Positions 46,601-56,620 of a DNA stretch of 64,000 nt are shown here, in pieces. A model generated the notes under the pieces. It did not search any database. It saw only the letters and a list, made by a program, of their open reading frames with translations, and was not told the DNA's origin. Numbering within the stretch: the first letter of the stretch is position 1; each line of letters begins with the position of its first letter. Source of the stretch: Glandiceps talaboti (lineage: Eukaryota > Hemichordata > Enteropneusta > Spengelidae); contig NC_135554.1 of assembly GCF_964340395.1 (NCBI RefSeq), positions 14,083,092-14,147,091 on the forward strand, written 5' to 3'. A program made the translations under genes and the position numbers.

Positions 46601-47821
46601 CTAACGGCACATAAAGTCCCGAGCGTGGGTGCCGATTCTGTGCTAACACCTTGTGGTATCAAGAGTTGCAGTATTATATAGTGAGGGACGTTGAAATAAA
46701 GTACAATACAATACAAAACAATACAATACAATACAATGAAACTTTATAAATCATTTTCAGGAAATTTCATTTGTCAGGAAGAAAAAGAAGCTAATACATA
46801 AAATGCAACAATTTTACGAATAAAATAAAAGGAGAGAACAGAGTAAAAGAAAGTGAAAATAGTATAACAAAGTGAGCATGGTTAATAAAAACATTGGGCT
46901 AAAGTCGGTTTGTCTGTCCTACAGTTGCATCATCGGGTTATGTTATTATGACAAGTACATATGTGTACCTAGAACATCAATTTTTGTTGTAAGTTTTACA
47001 ACTGTGTACATGATTTCAAGTACCTTGAATGACTGCACTCATTTGCAAATTTCAGTACACACATAGCATACACACTTACCCAATAAAAGTACTCGCAGGT
47101 ATACATGTAATAATTGAATATTATTTTAAGACAGCGAGAGTTTAGCTATTATATTTAAACAATAATGTATGCCCTCCCAGCCCATAATAGACGAAAGCAA
47201 ACTTTGAACGACATAATGGGCGAGGCGACAGCCAAGCCCATTATGGAGTGCAAAGTTTGCTTGAGTCCATTATGGACTGGGAGGACGTACATTATTGTTA
47301 TTATTTTATAGTTTTGCCAATTCCAGTGAATTTGTAGACCGAGAAACGCAAAACAACGTATACTATACACAGCGCTGAACATCGTCTGCCATGTTCGGCC
47401 CGGAAGCTGAATACTAATCATAGCGACACACGTACGTACACGTACACACACATATACACTTCAGTGAACTGCTGTGAACACAAATTTGTTTCATGAATGC
47501 GTTGTATTTTTAAACAGTGGAAATGCCCAATAACAGAGTACATTATCAGTAATAATGTACAGCGATGACGTCACAAAATTCACTGGAATTGGTAATGCTA
47601 TAATATAATAACAAATAATGAATTTTACATTTTCCTGCAAGTAGAAAGCTGCAGGTATTGATATATATATATATGGGAAACTGAAACTTCAAGAAAACGC
47701 TTAATGTTCTGAATTCTGAATTTGACTAAATCTTACATTTTCTTTCATTTCACAGGTGGATGTGCTTCAGAAGATAGTAACTCAAAACTTGGAGATTAAA
47801 GGCAACAATAAATCGAAGTAA
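25419..47821 (+). CDS. DNAI4: DNAI4 (WDR78): axonemal dynein intermediate chain 4, WD40 protein
   Basis: Motile-cilium protein that helps assemble axonemal dyneins. Coding exons: 25,419-25,441; 26,598-26,793; 27,751-27,873; 28,757-28,827; 29,277-29,383; 30,233-30,414; 31,550-31,657; 32,404-32,479; 33,594-33,725; 34,192-34,316; 34,685-34,787; 35,073-35,218; 35,826-35,912; 36,482-36,559; 36,879-36,952; 38,684-38,838; 39,883-40,015; 40,794-40,881; 41,864-41,992; 42,552-42,649; 44,099-44,174; 46,471-46,548; 47,756-47,821. All are GT-AG; phases join to 817 codons plus stop, near the human length. Residues 1-415 are mostly disordered and acidic, with a conserved MERVVTHNVYQPKQAAYRHL segment. WD40 blades span about 430-796 (VGLYDGTVAIYNV, FLSCSADWSIRLW, FGCVNEGAIEIWDL, LVGDSEGQVSVF). 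A possible alternative exon 21 lies at 44,861-44,936. Confidence 0.95.
28475..28671. mobile_element. MITE family D copy with G-rich insertion
   Basis: Starts GGTGTTTTTGCTTAG and ends CATTAACAAAACACTG. A G-rich tract (about 28,581-28,620) sits in the middle. It lies in DNAI4 intron 3. Confidence 0.5.
29101..29270 (+). pseudogene. Two decayed tandem echoes of DNAI4 exon 5 start
   Basis: Exon 5 begins at 29,277 with GTAGTACATCTCAGTCAGG inside it. A near-identical block lies 83 bp upstream (AGTACATCTCAGTCAGG at 29,207) and a more diverged one about 78 bp further upstream (TCATCTTAGTCAGG near 29,131). Each echo includes intron sequence before the exon (TTTGTTTTG-A-GTTTACA). The nearer copy has lost the AG acceptor (ACACG) and runs into TGA after a few codons, so neither copy is a usable exon. 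Confidence 0.7.
29765..29968. mobile_element. Palindromic MITE in DNAI4 intron 5
   Basis: The inverted arms read AAATTGTGGTGCATCACCAG on the left and CTGGTGAAGCACCACAATTT on the right. They extend outward through a degenerate ACATTATGAGAT/ATCTCACATTATGT pair. The loop is about 110 bp. No target duplication was resolved and there is no coding capacity. Confidence 0.65.
30437..30912. mobile_element. Palindromic MITE, family A copy 2
   Basis: Begins CAATCTGATTAAAATCTGA and ends ATCGGATTTTAAACAGATCG. The arms extend through AGTGTACA and TGGCTGTTAC/GTAACAGCCA, with an inner pair ACATCTGACACAATAC/GTATTGTGTCAGATGT. Flanks are TACAAGACT (30,428-30,436) and CACAAGACT (30,913-30,921), an 8-of-9 match. 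It is larger than copy 1 (1,208-1,438) and lies in DNAI4 intron 6. Confidence 0.75.
33228..33490 (-). repeat. Dispersed repeat, family C copy 2
   Basis: Reverse-orientation relative of 8,690-8,990, sharing GAAAGTGCAGCAGAAAAC and GTGCAAATACCCCAT. It lies in DNAI4 intron 8, upstream of exon 9. Confidence 0.5.
33808..34010. repeat. GATA and CATA tetranucleotide tracts
   Basis: GATA repeats at about 33,808-33,842 and CATA repeats at about 33,921-34,010 (with CATGCATA interruptions) in DNAI4 intron 9. Confidence 0.9.
34819..34844. repeat. G homopolymer in DNAI4 intron 11
   Basis: A G run of about 26 bases shortly after the exon 11 donor. Similar G or C runs occur near 28,581, 29,051 and 55,437. 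Confidence 0.8.
36058..36340 (+). repeat. Dispersed repeat, family E copy 1
   Basis: Shares long stretches, in opposite orientation, with 51,125-51,405, for example ATGAGTCAAAACATTC, AAATTGCCATTA and CATTCAGCCAGAAAATAC. Inside it, CAGCCAGAAAATACT and AGTATTTTCCTTGGCT form an inverted pair. It lies in DNAI4 intron 13. Confidence 0.65.
37085..37395 (-). mobile_element. tRNA-derived SINE
   Basis: On the minus strand the head reads TGGTTGAATGGTTAGTGC (A-box-like, plus-strand 37,367-37,384), then CTTGGAATCTGGAGGTTGC and GGTTTCAGCC (B-box-like, 37,331-37,340). This spacing fits an RNA polymerase III tRNA-type promoter. The body contains TGAGTACCTGG, seen in tRNA-derived SINEs of invertebrates. The 3' limit is approximate. 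It lies in DNAI4 intron 15 and opposes host transcription. Confidence 0.65.
39395..39748. mobile_element. Palindromic MITE bounded by TTAA, family B copy 2
   Basis: Begins TTAA-AGTGGCCATATGGATGAG and ends with the reverse complement followed by TTAA. The arms are near-perfect over about 150 bp, with an inner hairpin TTATTGTATGTACAATAA near 39,563-39,580. It lies in DNAI4 intron 16. It is longer and better preserved than copy 1 at 5,115-5,377. Confidence 0.8.
39798..39851 (+). pseudogene. Partial echo of DNAI4 exon 17
   Basis: After CTTTCCAAAG the sequence ATTTGATGATATTCAAAAGAG parallels the true exon 17 start at 39,883 (ATTTGATGAAATTAAAGAGAG). In the exon 17 phase it would read DLMIFKRVLREKS, compared with DLMKLKRVSTKQG, before a stop after 17 codons. 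No donor follows. It is probably a decayed exon duplication 85 bp upstream. Confidence 0.45.
40065..40275 (+). repeat. 46-47-bp minisatellite in DNAI4 intron 17
   Basis: About four to five copies of a unit with ACGTTATGTTGTTCAGCCCTATCAGACTTCTA. Key word starts at 40,111, 40,158, 40,204 and 40,237; the last copy is shortened. Confidence 0.75.
42051..42319. mobile_element. MITE family D copy in DNAI4 intron 19
   Basis: Begins CACTGTTTGTTGTTCAG, contains TTAGCAGGTAAAATCTGCC and ends CCAGAGCAAAAATAGTG. Diverged but recognisable from the shared inner motif. Confidence 0.5.
44861..44936 (+). CDS. DNAI4: Candidate alternative exon 21b of DNAI4
   Basis: This 76-nt segment has the same length and phases as exon 21 (44,099-44,174). 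It is preceded by a long pyrimidine tract ending TTTTGCTTCAG and followed by GTAAGT. Joined after exon 20 it reads VDPIISITPPE and FVFTVTGD, against LDPIIVSVPAP and VTFAYNSD in exon 21, with 8 of 25 residues identical; both lead into CILVGDSEG of exon 22. Because 76 is not a multiple of 3, using both exons would break the frame, so they should be mutually exclusive. The exon would swap one strand pair of a WD40 blade. Expression is not proven. Confidence 0.75.
46575..46740 (+). repeat. Truncated retroposon tail
   Basis: A segment rich in CpG and GC relative to its surroundings (CCCGAGCGTGGGTGCCG) ends in TTGAAATAAAGTACAATACAATACAA and a further ACAAT repeat, as expected for the 3' end of a SINE or LINE with a microsatellite tail. 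It lies just after exon 22. The family is not identified. Confidence 0.45.
47163..47615. repeat. Two adjacent palindromic elements in last DNAI4 intron
   Basis: First hairpin (about 47,163-47,298): AATAATGTATGCCCTCCCAG pairs with CTGGGAGGACGTACATTATT, and GCAAACTTTG with CAAAGTTTGC. Second (about 47,293-47,615): GCCAATTCCAGTGAATTTGT pairs with ACAAAATTCACTGGAATTGG, extended by TTGTTATTAT arms. They abut and share ATTATTGTTATT, suggesting one inserted at the edge of the other. No coding capacity. Confidence 0.65.
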
Positions 47822-48640
47822 AACAACATTATCAATGGTATAAGACATAGAATGGGTTTTGGCTACAAGATGACTTCATTCAGGACACCGTGAACAGTTC
47901 CACTGAAGCAAACATAGCAGTTTCCTTTCTACATCCTATCTATAAACAAAAGGTTATACCAACGACACTTTGACAAAAAAATGTGAATGAAGAAATATTT
48001 TTAAAATGTACACCCTTCAATGACCTTATGGGGTCACAAGGATGTTTATTAAACTTCAAATGATAAGTTTGAAGAAAAAAACAGTAAAAAAGTAAAAGAA
48101 AAACACAAATATACTGATATCCAAAGAGTGCTAGTTGTTTGGAAACTTCAAATTCAGTTGAAGGCTAACATGAATAAAGGTGAAGTTTTAACTCTCCAGA
48201 TCTAGAACCCATGCCAGGGTTTATTTTCAGAAGTTACAAAGGCATTTAAATACTTACCATATGCTAAAAAGAATACATTGTTGCCTTTCTAAAGCATTCC
48301 GACTATATTGTCACAATATCATTTAATTCCATCCATTCTTGTATGTATGTTATGTACAAAAGTTTACAATACTGTTCAAACTTTTCTTACATTTTATATT
48401 CAGTTTTAATGTATATAATGCTATTTAAGGGAAATTATAAAATGTACAAAAATAGGGAAATTTGATAGATTTAAGCAAGAATGTGTAAGATATTTCAGAA
48501 AGCAAATAATTTGTTCAGTTTATTTTTATTTTTGTGAGTAAATGAATTGTGTGTTTAAGGTTTAAAGAAGTGTATAGTAATTGTAATATTCTGAAAAAAA
48601 GACAATAAATTGTTTTTATTTGTTGAACTATAATTATGTG
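47822..48640 (+). other. DNAI4 3' UTR with poly(A) signal
   Basis: Follows the stop codon without further splice signals. AATAAA occurs at 48,604-48,609 (GACAATAAATTG), followed by a T-rich stretch; an earlier AATAAA near 48,173 is an alternative. The real 3' end needs transcript data. Confidence 0.5.
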
Positions 48641-51600
48641 TATGAGAAAACTTGCAGTATTATACCTAGTCTAGCTGCTAGACCTTAGGTGTTCTTCCAA
48701 AACAATACATATCTATCAAGGGTGGGACACCCGCGAGCCCTCACTGCAAACTTCGTTAGCTTGTCGTATGTGAAGAAAGCCTGAACATCGAGCAGCAAGA
48801 CTATATTGTACCATGCACGAGCCATTTAGAAGAATAAATATGAAATATATACACTGGTCATTCTGTGTCACACAATATCACAACAATGCTTTTTCGTTTG
48901 TCCATTAACCCCTGTCGCTATCTTTGCGACATACACGATTATATGGCTTTTGCTATGCGAGTGGTCTTGTTGCTATAGGCAAGCATAGGATCATGTTATC
49001 CACATGTCCAGCCATCCCGGTTTTTATCTTTGCAATATGCCTAACTATCCCATGGCATCAATCAAATGATAATATATATTTCGAAAAAATAACGACATCA
49101 ATCGTTAGGCAAGTGGATAAGCATTTTACATAATTTTATTATAGTGGAACATAAGTTGTACCACAACTCCATTGCTGCTAATTTTGTAGTATAGAATGTG
49201 AGTTTGTATGCCATTGTTACTTAGCTAGCACTAATCTTTAGATTTCTGTCAATATGGATGGTCAGCTGAGGTCAGGGTATAGTTATTACGCGTGTTAGGA
49301 AGGAGTACTATTGTCTGGAGTTTTAAGGTTGTATTATGATTTACCCAAAGTTAACTTATGATGAAAAAAAGAAAAAAAAATATTTGTAAACAAATACAAG
49401 GCCCTTTCCGAGTCCCTGTGGTTCACGTAAGACTTTGGCATAGTTCCGGATCCACTTGTTAAATATTAACATTCTATTATATAAAAGTCATGTGACCTTA
49501 ACAAAGCTGACGTCAGTCCAGAGTGATGACTACAAAATTATCGACTAGCCCAAATCAAGGTAAATATCATATGTACAATTTGAATCTCACAATTAGGTTT
49601 GATACATTGTAGAATATTTCGAACATCAAGTTAAGGATTCTTTAGACTTATATTTTTTTAATGACAGCTATACACGGCCTGGTCACTAAAGTCAGATCGA
49701 TTCATATGCGTTGTGCACGAAATGTATTACTAACAGGAACAAAGTCCACAAATGTCACATAAAACAGTCAAGCGAATGTATGTGTCAGCCAAAATATCTC
49801 TTTATAAATTAAAGTGCAGACAATGTAGCCATACAGGTCAGTTGTATAATGTATTGAGAGTAAATTACGGTATTGGAGACAATTTTCAAGTACTCTATGG
49901 CTTCCGATAATGCGTATTGCTCTAAATTTTATGCCACTAAATGGCCTCGTACGTGTCCTTATTTTTGAAAAAGTGCTTACTGTGCTAGGGGGATATCCCC
50001 TCTCACGCCCTCCCGTAAATTCTCACCGCAGTCGAATACTCAAACGTTAACTCCAATTCCACTCTTGTTTGAGTATATTGTTTGTAGGAAATAAACAATT
50101 CATGGAAGATGCCTTGTAATCAAACTAGTATGGGTACTGTGTATTCGGTGCTTAACAGCCAAGATATATTAAACTAACAGTGGAATATCATTTAGTTAGG
50201 CGCTAAATATGCAAGTTAAATCTCGTGTGCTTCATTTACACAATTAGTTTAATCCACAGACAGTGGAGAGGAGACCACTGTCTATGTTTAATCCTTATGT
50301 CGTTATCCTCATGATGTTTTCATAGGCTTCACAATCATGGCATCATGGCGGTACGAATGGCGGCTATCACACATAATAAAGGGGTGATATTATACTACGG
50401 AGTACAAATCAATCATTAATACACGTTAAACCTGTGATGCCAATTTTCCGACGCCTTACATGGCAACAGTTGCCAGAGAATTGTATCAGTTTAAGCTAGG
50501 GGGTAGCGATAGAAGATATTAAACTCAACACTACACATATATTACAGAAACCTGTCAACGTCATGTCAATTCTATGATGCGTTTGTTTTGTATGTCAGCA
50601 GTGGATATAGAATATGGGGTCAGTGTAGAGGTGAATATTTTATACTCAGTAAGTCGAACTTTGTACACATATACTACCGCCTTAAAACTATGTGTACAGT
50701 TGCGATAAGATTTACCTTATGCTAGCTAAGTTATAATTGAAGTTCAGGGGCACATCTTCATCGTGGGAATCACAAGTAAGTAAATGCCAATTGAAAAAGA
50801 AAATCAGTTAGAATTAAACATGACAACGAAAACACAAACTAAATAAGATAGATACGTGTTTATCCCGATCGGAAGATATATCTCACACTTTTAAAGTTAG
50901 ACTGTGTTTTGATACAATGCTGTTTTAAATGCAATGACTTATTACTCACAATATTTTACACCCTAAGGTGTACTGAAACATGTACGTCAGATAAACTAAC
51001 GTCTGTAATTGTACACGTAACACGATAAGGCAACTAATGGATTTGCATTTTACGGTACGAAGCCAAAGAAGAATACCAGAAAACGTAAGTGACAATCACT
51101 GAATGTGTATATGACTTTTAAATATTCAACAATATTTTGTTTTCGTTCAGCCAAGGAAAGGGGTCTTTGTCATTACGTACGAATCGTTAGGTCACGAGTA
51201 TTTTCTGGCTGAATGAAAAAAAAAATATTGGAGAATAACATAATTATACCAGTACCAGTACCAGGAATATCAAAGAAAAATTGGGAAAATTAATGGCAAT
51301 TTCGAATGTTTTGACTCATATTTCGAACCCAGCAGAACCAGTGACATAGACTAGAGTTGTCGTGACGTAGAATAACCAGAGTATATATTCCATTTTTTTT
51401 TTCAAAACCAAGCTTCAGCCTTATTACACAATTCAAGCTGCAGATAATATTGACCACTAATTAACAAGTGCGATGTCTTTGCAATGAAACGTAACAATAT
51501 TAAATTTTTTCAATTAATGTATCAGATTTAAGATATAACGAACGAAGACATTGTGTTACATCTTATTTAACTAGAGAAGTTACCAATAGTTTTTTCAAAT

Positions 51601-52640
51601 GGTACGCCAACATCCAAGGACAGTCTTGCAATACTATACTTTCCGTGTGTACCAACCATTTCGTTCAAAAGAAAAATACCAATGAGACTAGTAGATTTAT
51701 TACAAATGTCAACTCCAGCTAATGAGTTCAGTTTATATGATTTATACTGCATCCAAACAATAGGAATGAGCGTGGTTAGGGGGTAAAGAAGATACGAAAT
51801 GTGAATGCATCTTTCAACTGACATTTCAAATTATAGGTGCGGTTTTAACTGTTTTCCGTAATGGAAAGGTAAATAGAAAGTCCAATTGCAAGAAGGATAA
51901 TAATTCAGCACGTAAACATAAACAAGCATTGGGGAAAACAGAGTTGAATTGACATCTGGAGGGAATTGCATCCATTCAGTTAACCAGATATTGTTGGTTT
52001 AGTATCTAACGTAAACGCTGTCTCCTCTTATACCTCCATGTTCCAACGAAGAGAAACTACTAATATTGGACAGTTGAGGGACAAATGTCTCGTATTTTTA
52101 AACTTTGCTTTCGATGAGGAATAGTTGAGTATCTGACAAGGTAGAGGGGTCATATCACTTGGAATATAGTTACGTTGGAACAGTTAAACAATTCGACTTT
52201 TGGATCCGTCTTCTACTACTAGAACCTTGGTGTTAGCCTGGCACACATTGTGGCCGGTCTTGTAAGTTGCTTTGGTCCCCAACTGCGATGGGCATCAGTG
52301 TTGAGAAGGCGCCTGGTCATTGACTCTCCAATAGAAAAGGGTGGACGGGGGGGGGGGGGTCATCCAGTACAATTTACAGAAAGCAATGTGTTAAATTAAA
52401 CTAATAAGAAGAAATTACAATTTCCAAATTTACGATGAAAAATGACAACTTAAAAATTACGAAGAAAATAAAATGAAGTTCACATTCTACAATTATCATG
52501 GGAAAATTGAGAGAAGAGCATTCTCTTGTCACCAATACTATATAGCAAGTTTAAAAGTAAAGTAATGTAATTTAGGTTGAGACCACAACAACGAGGAAGA
52601 GAAGCGAAGAAAATGGACTTACGTTTAGGAGGGTTGTCCG
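48641..52640. other. Intergenic, no gene recognised
   Basis: Four kilobases without a supported gene. Isolated open frames (48,924-49,133 plus; 51,567-51,824 minus) show no family signature. It contains the second copy of dispersed repeat E (51,125-51,405) and a G run near 52,347-52,359. A GC-richer patch at about 52,210-52,330 has no clear identity. Confidence 0.45.
51125..51405 (-). repeat. Dispersed repeat, family E copy 2
   Basis: Reverse-orientation relative of 36,058-36,340. The reverse complement shares TATGTCACTGGTTCTG, ATGAGTCAAAACATTC, GAAATTGCCATTA and CATTCAGCCAGAAAATACT with that copy. Confidence 0.65.
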
Positions 52641-52649
52641 AAGGGTGAC

Positions 52650-53100
52650 CCTAAAACGAATGACAACCCGAATGACGGAAAACGAATGACACTCTATAAA
52701 ATTAGTGGAATGACAGCATTTTCAATGCTTTGTAACTGGAATGACAGCATTTCCAGTAGGTAAACAGTGGAATGACACCCTTTTCTACATTCAGTTAGTT
52801 GAATGACACCCTGTGCATTGTAAAACCAGTGGAATGACAGCCGCCACTCTATAAAATAATTAGTGGAATGACAGCATTTGCAATGCTTTGGAACTGGAAT
52901 GACAGCATTTCCAGTAGGTAAACAGTGGAATGACACCCTTTTCTACATTCAGTTAGTTGAATGACACCCTCTGCATTGTAAAACCAGTGGAATGACAGCC
53001 GCCACTCTATAAAATATGTGGAATGACAGCATTTTCAATGCTTTGGAACTGGAATGACAGCATTTCTAGTATGTAAACAGTGGAATGACACCCCTTTCTA
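52650..53100 (+). repeat. Left inverted-repeat array, outer part
   Basis: GGAATGAC-type cores begin at 52,707, 52,738, 52,769, 52,800 and 52,831, an exact 31-bp step, then 52,865. Outside these, CGAATGAC cores occur at 52,657, 52,669 and 52,683, at shorter spacing (12 and 14 bp, then 24 to 52,707). Sequence is the reverse complement of the array at 61,981-63,980. It is interrupted at 53,100 by a LINE and resumes at 54,337. Confidence 0.9.
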
Positions 53101-54336
53101 GCTAGCTATCTATCTATCTATCTATCTAATAAATTTATATCGCGCCAAATATCCAAAGAAAACAATGTTCAGTGGCGCTTAGAGTTAGAAAGGAGATGAA
53201 AAAGCTCTCTGAAATATGTGGGTTTTCAAGCGTCTTTTGAAAATGTTAACATTGGGAGAGGTTTTAATGTCCAGGGGTAGAGAGTTCCAAAGTTCAGGAG
53301 CTGCTGAAGAGAAGGAGCGGCGACCATAGGAAACCAAATTCCATTTGGGTGTATGCAGAAGGCATTTATCCGATGAACGAAGAGTGCGTAATGAAGAACG
53401 AGGTGTAATTAAGTTCTTGAGATATTGTGGAGAGATTCCATTTAGGGCTTTATAAGTGAAGAGCAGAAGTTTGAAAACAATACGATGAGATACTGGAAGC
53501 CAGTGAAGTTGTTTTAGAATAGGGGTTATGTGTTCGAATTTCCTGGTGCGCGTAATAATCCTAGCTGCCGTATTTTGGGCACGTTGTAAGCGCTGTAAGT
53601 GAACGTCAGGCAGACCATATAGTAAGGAATTACAATAGTCCAGCTTCGATGATATGACAGCATGGACGAGGGTGGCACAAGAATCCTGAGAGAGGTATTT
53701 CCTGATGTGTCCAATTTTACGAAGGAGGAAGTGAATGGTGCGGCAGGTGGTAATTATGTGTTGTTGAAATGTATAATTGTCATCAAATATGACACCAATG
53801 TTTCTCGCAGATAAAGTAGTTTCAATAACACTTGAACATATGTTGATGGAAGTGAGAGGCAACGGCGAATGATGAAATTGGAACGAATTAAAATGACTTC
53901 TGTCTTAGAATCATTTAACTTCAGTTTATTTTGCGTCATCCATTTCTTAATATCGTTGACACATTCTTCAATAGAAGATACGGCAGAGGGGGTGTTGGAT
54001 TTCTTAAAAGACAAGTACAGTTCATTATCGTCGGCGAATTGGTGAAACTGAAGTTTATGACGGCGAATGATCTGACCGAGTGGTGAAATATAAATAGTAA
54101 ACAATAGAGGTCCTAGGACAGAGCCCTGAGGTACTCCGAACCGTAGCAATTGAGCAAGTGACATTTTCCCATTTACTGTAACTGATTGAAATCTGTCTGT
54201 GAGGTATGAGCAAAGCCATTTAAGAGGAGTTCCTTTGATACCAAGATCTGACAAACACTTTAGAAGTATTTCGTGATCTATGGTATCAAACGCTGCAGAT
54301 AAGTCTAATAGAACAAGAAGAACAATTTTTCCGGAG
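53101..54336 (-). pseudogene. 5'-truncated CR1/L2-like LINE inserted in the left array
   Basis: Reading on the minus strand from about 54,336, the fragment starts inside the reverse transcriptase (LLDLSAAFDTIDHEIL, then GVPQGSVLGPLLFTIYISPL and the FADDNELYLS active-site motif). It continues through the C-terminal region with LDYCNSLLYGLP and LQRAQNTAARII, then LHWLPVSHRIVFKLLLFTYK, typical of CR1/L2-clade elements. A frameshift near 53,860 separates two overlapping open frames (53,754-54,254 and 53,185-53,862). The 3' end is GGCGCGATATAAATTTATTA plus a TAGA tail at 53,101-53,126. TCTA is duplicated at 53,097-53,100 and 54,337-54,340. Confidence 0.88.
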
Positions 54337-54435
54337 TCTACATTCAGTTAGTTGAATGACACCCTCTGCACTGTAGAACCAGTGGAATGACAGCCGCCAC
54401 TCTATAAAATAAGTGGAATGACAGCATTTTCAATG
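54337..54435 (+). repeat. Left inverted-repeat array, inner part
   Basis: The array resumes exactly where the LINE interrupted it (TCTACATTCAGTTAG), continues with the AGTGGAATGACAGCCGCC unit and ends at TTTTCAATG. This end matches, in reverse complement, the first bases of the right array at 61,981. Confidence 0.9.
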
Positions 54436-54783
54436 GCATATTGCCACGTCAGTCAACTGTACATGTGTAGCCTTCTACCGTAGACAATTCTCGGACTTAA
54501 TCTATCGTACAACTGAACTATACTGTGAACTCCTTCGAACTCATTGACACTTTTCAAGTTACTGTTCTGCGGCGAACCCTCGAAATTATCATAACTTTTG
54601 AATACACAGTGCTCCCGACCAAGTAAGGTATTTGGTAGTGATACTTGTAAACTTTATTTCATTCTCAGCCATTTATTTGTGTAAATAGTTAATTCATTTT
54701 TGAGGTTGCAGTAAAATTCCTTTCTACAAACTTCATGGTGTACACTTCACTTTATTTCTATTTTGGTAATTTCTACCGTAACA

Positions 54784-54993
<210 letters not shown>

Positions 54994-55563
54994 TCATGTC
55001 TTTTCAGCCTTAGTAAAGGATGTGTAAATTTAAATGTGGCGAGTATGAGACAAAGGATGTGTGGACATGTGCGTGCGTGCATCTGTCTGTCTGTCTGTCT
55101 GTCCGTCTGTCTACATGTGTGTGTGTGTGTGTGAGAGAGTTTAATTTTGCCTTACCTATATCTTTTTTATCTTCTTTCCTTTCCCATAACTGCAAATAAT
55201 GTAATCTGAGACTCACATTCCGACATATTACATGGTTCTATACATTGTATAAGTGACTTTATTGTCCTGACCTAATTGATCGAAGGGAATTCTTTTTGTT
55301 GATAACGAGTACATGACACAAGCCTTGGTTACAGATGAAAACTTCTTTGCGATAAAACCTGTTATTGATAAATTTTAAACTGGCAAAGATCTTTTCTAGC
55401 TAACAGGCAGCAAGCAGGTTATCGTGGACGTGCAACCCCCCCCCCCCCCCCGAATCCCGCAAAATCTGGTCTCCCTCAGGGGTCAATTATTGGCCTTGTT
55501 GTTTTTTCCGTCAAATTTGCAGGCAGAAGTAATAACAGGCTAACATAGATTCATCAAATTTCT

Positions 55564-55752
55564 TTGTTTAAAACCGTCATAATTATGCACCTTTATGCGA
55601 ATTTTTCGATTTGCCCCTCCTCTCTAAGGAGGATGTTTTCTTATACAAGCGATTGTGTAAATAATGTTTATGAAAGTCCGTATATTCTCCCTAAGTTACG
55701 TTTTAATGTTCCACAGAGGAGAACTAGAAATGTTACTTGTTTTAGCCCTGAT
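55564..55752 (+). CDS. Possible first exon of the transposon protein
   Basis: An open frame (from ATG 55,564) with YESPYILPKLRFNVPQRRTR reaches GAT|GTAAGT at 55,753. The next open frame starts directly after TTTTGCTCACAG at 55,932 in the matching phase. A 179-bp intron (55,753-55,931) would join them. Both splice sites match consensus. No domain is recognised and the exon could also be non-coding. Confidence 0.4.
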
Positions 55753-55931
55753 GTAAGTAGAATTAATGTTTTTAAACACTGTGACATTCAGAGATGTGTG
55801 ACAACTTATGACAACTCGAATTAATTTTGATTCATTTGTTTCCACCTTGATTTGATTGGTATGATATTATTTAATTTAATGTATGTTGATTCTTAAGCGT
55901 ACGGTTAAACATTTTTCCATTTTGCTCACAG

Positions 55932-56585
55932 ATGACTGCGGAAAATAAATGCTATATGAAAAATAAAGATGTCGAGTTCACTTTGTCTGAAGTTGAAGAC
56001 ATATATGATAACCTGCATCTGACAGATATACCTGATGTTTGCATCAATGAACCACCCATTAGGCCAAAAGGTGGCGAAGTCTACCTTTACAAGGCTCCTT
56101 CTAAACTAGAAGAAAAAGACTTCAGATGTGATCAATACAGGTGGATTTCGAAAGGATCCAATATCCACAAAAAACGTAGTAATAATCCTCGTTTACGAAA
56201 ACGCTATTATTACCTTAAGGCACCAAACGGAAGAGGTAAAGAATCCCTTTGTGGGTTTAAAAGACATGTCTACAATTTAGTAGCAGACGAGGAGAAAGAT
56301 GAAACACGGGTGTTTTTAGTTCACTATATTGGAAATGAGTCTTTACATAGAGATAGTACGCATGGAAATAGTAAGGAAAAATTAAATATTTTCATGCCTG
56401 TTAAGAGAAAGGTGATGCACGATATTAAAATCAAAGTTAATAAAGGCGTGCCACCGATCAATCTATACAAAGATATGCAAAGCGAGAAGTCATCGGCTGA
56501 TTCACAACGTATGCCAGTGGATAGGCCACGGAACGTAAACAAATTGAAAATGTCGCCCGTTCTGCCAGACAAGAGAGAAAGTTAA
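55932..56585 (+). CDS. N-terminal part of MULE-type transposase
   Basis: 217 codons. A C-Q-Y-R-W segment (FRCDQYRWISKGSNIHKK) and a basic stretch (RLRKRYYYLKAPNGRGKE) around residues 70-105 suggest an N-terminal DNA-binding region; no named domain is certain. The frame ends shortly after RPRNVNKL. The -1 frame from there (ERKQIENVARSARQ) runs without stop into the next open frame (56,621), so a one-base deletion near 56,535-56,550 probably split the original protein. Could start upstream by splicing from 55,564-55,752. Confidence 0.6.
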   Translation: MTAENKCYMKNKDVEFTLSEVEDIYDNLHLTDIPDVCINEPPIRPKGGEVYLYKAPSKLEEKDFRCDQYRWISKGSNIHKKRSNNPRLRKRYYYLKAPNGRGKESLCGFKRHVYNLVADEEKDETRVFLVHYIGNESLHRDSTHGNSKEKLNIFMPVKRKVMHDIKIKVNKGVPPINLYKDMQSEKSSADSQRMPVDRPRNVNKLKMSPVLPDKRES

Positions 56586-56620
56586 CGGACGACGAGATAT
56601 TTTGTATTTACGAGTTAGCA

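Noticed and set aside
51567-51824. 85-codon minus-strand open frame
   Set aside because: No family resemblance and no supporting signals; it may be chance in AT-rich DNA.
52210-52330. GC-richer patch that could be a coding exon or retroelement scrap
   Set aside because: Short reading in one frame only, without a convincing motif or paired splice sites.
52694-52936. 80-codon minus-strand open frame with internal repeats
   Set aside because: Translation of the 31-bp repeat array; the two arrays have frames broken by indels, so no protein is implied.
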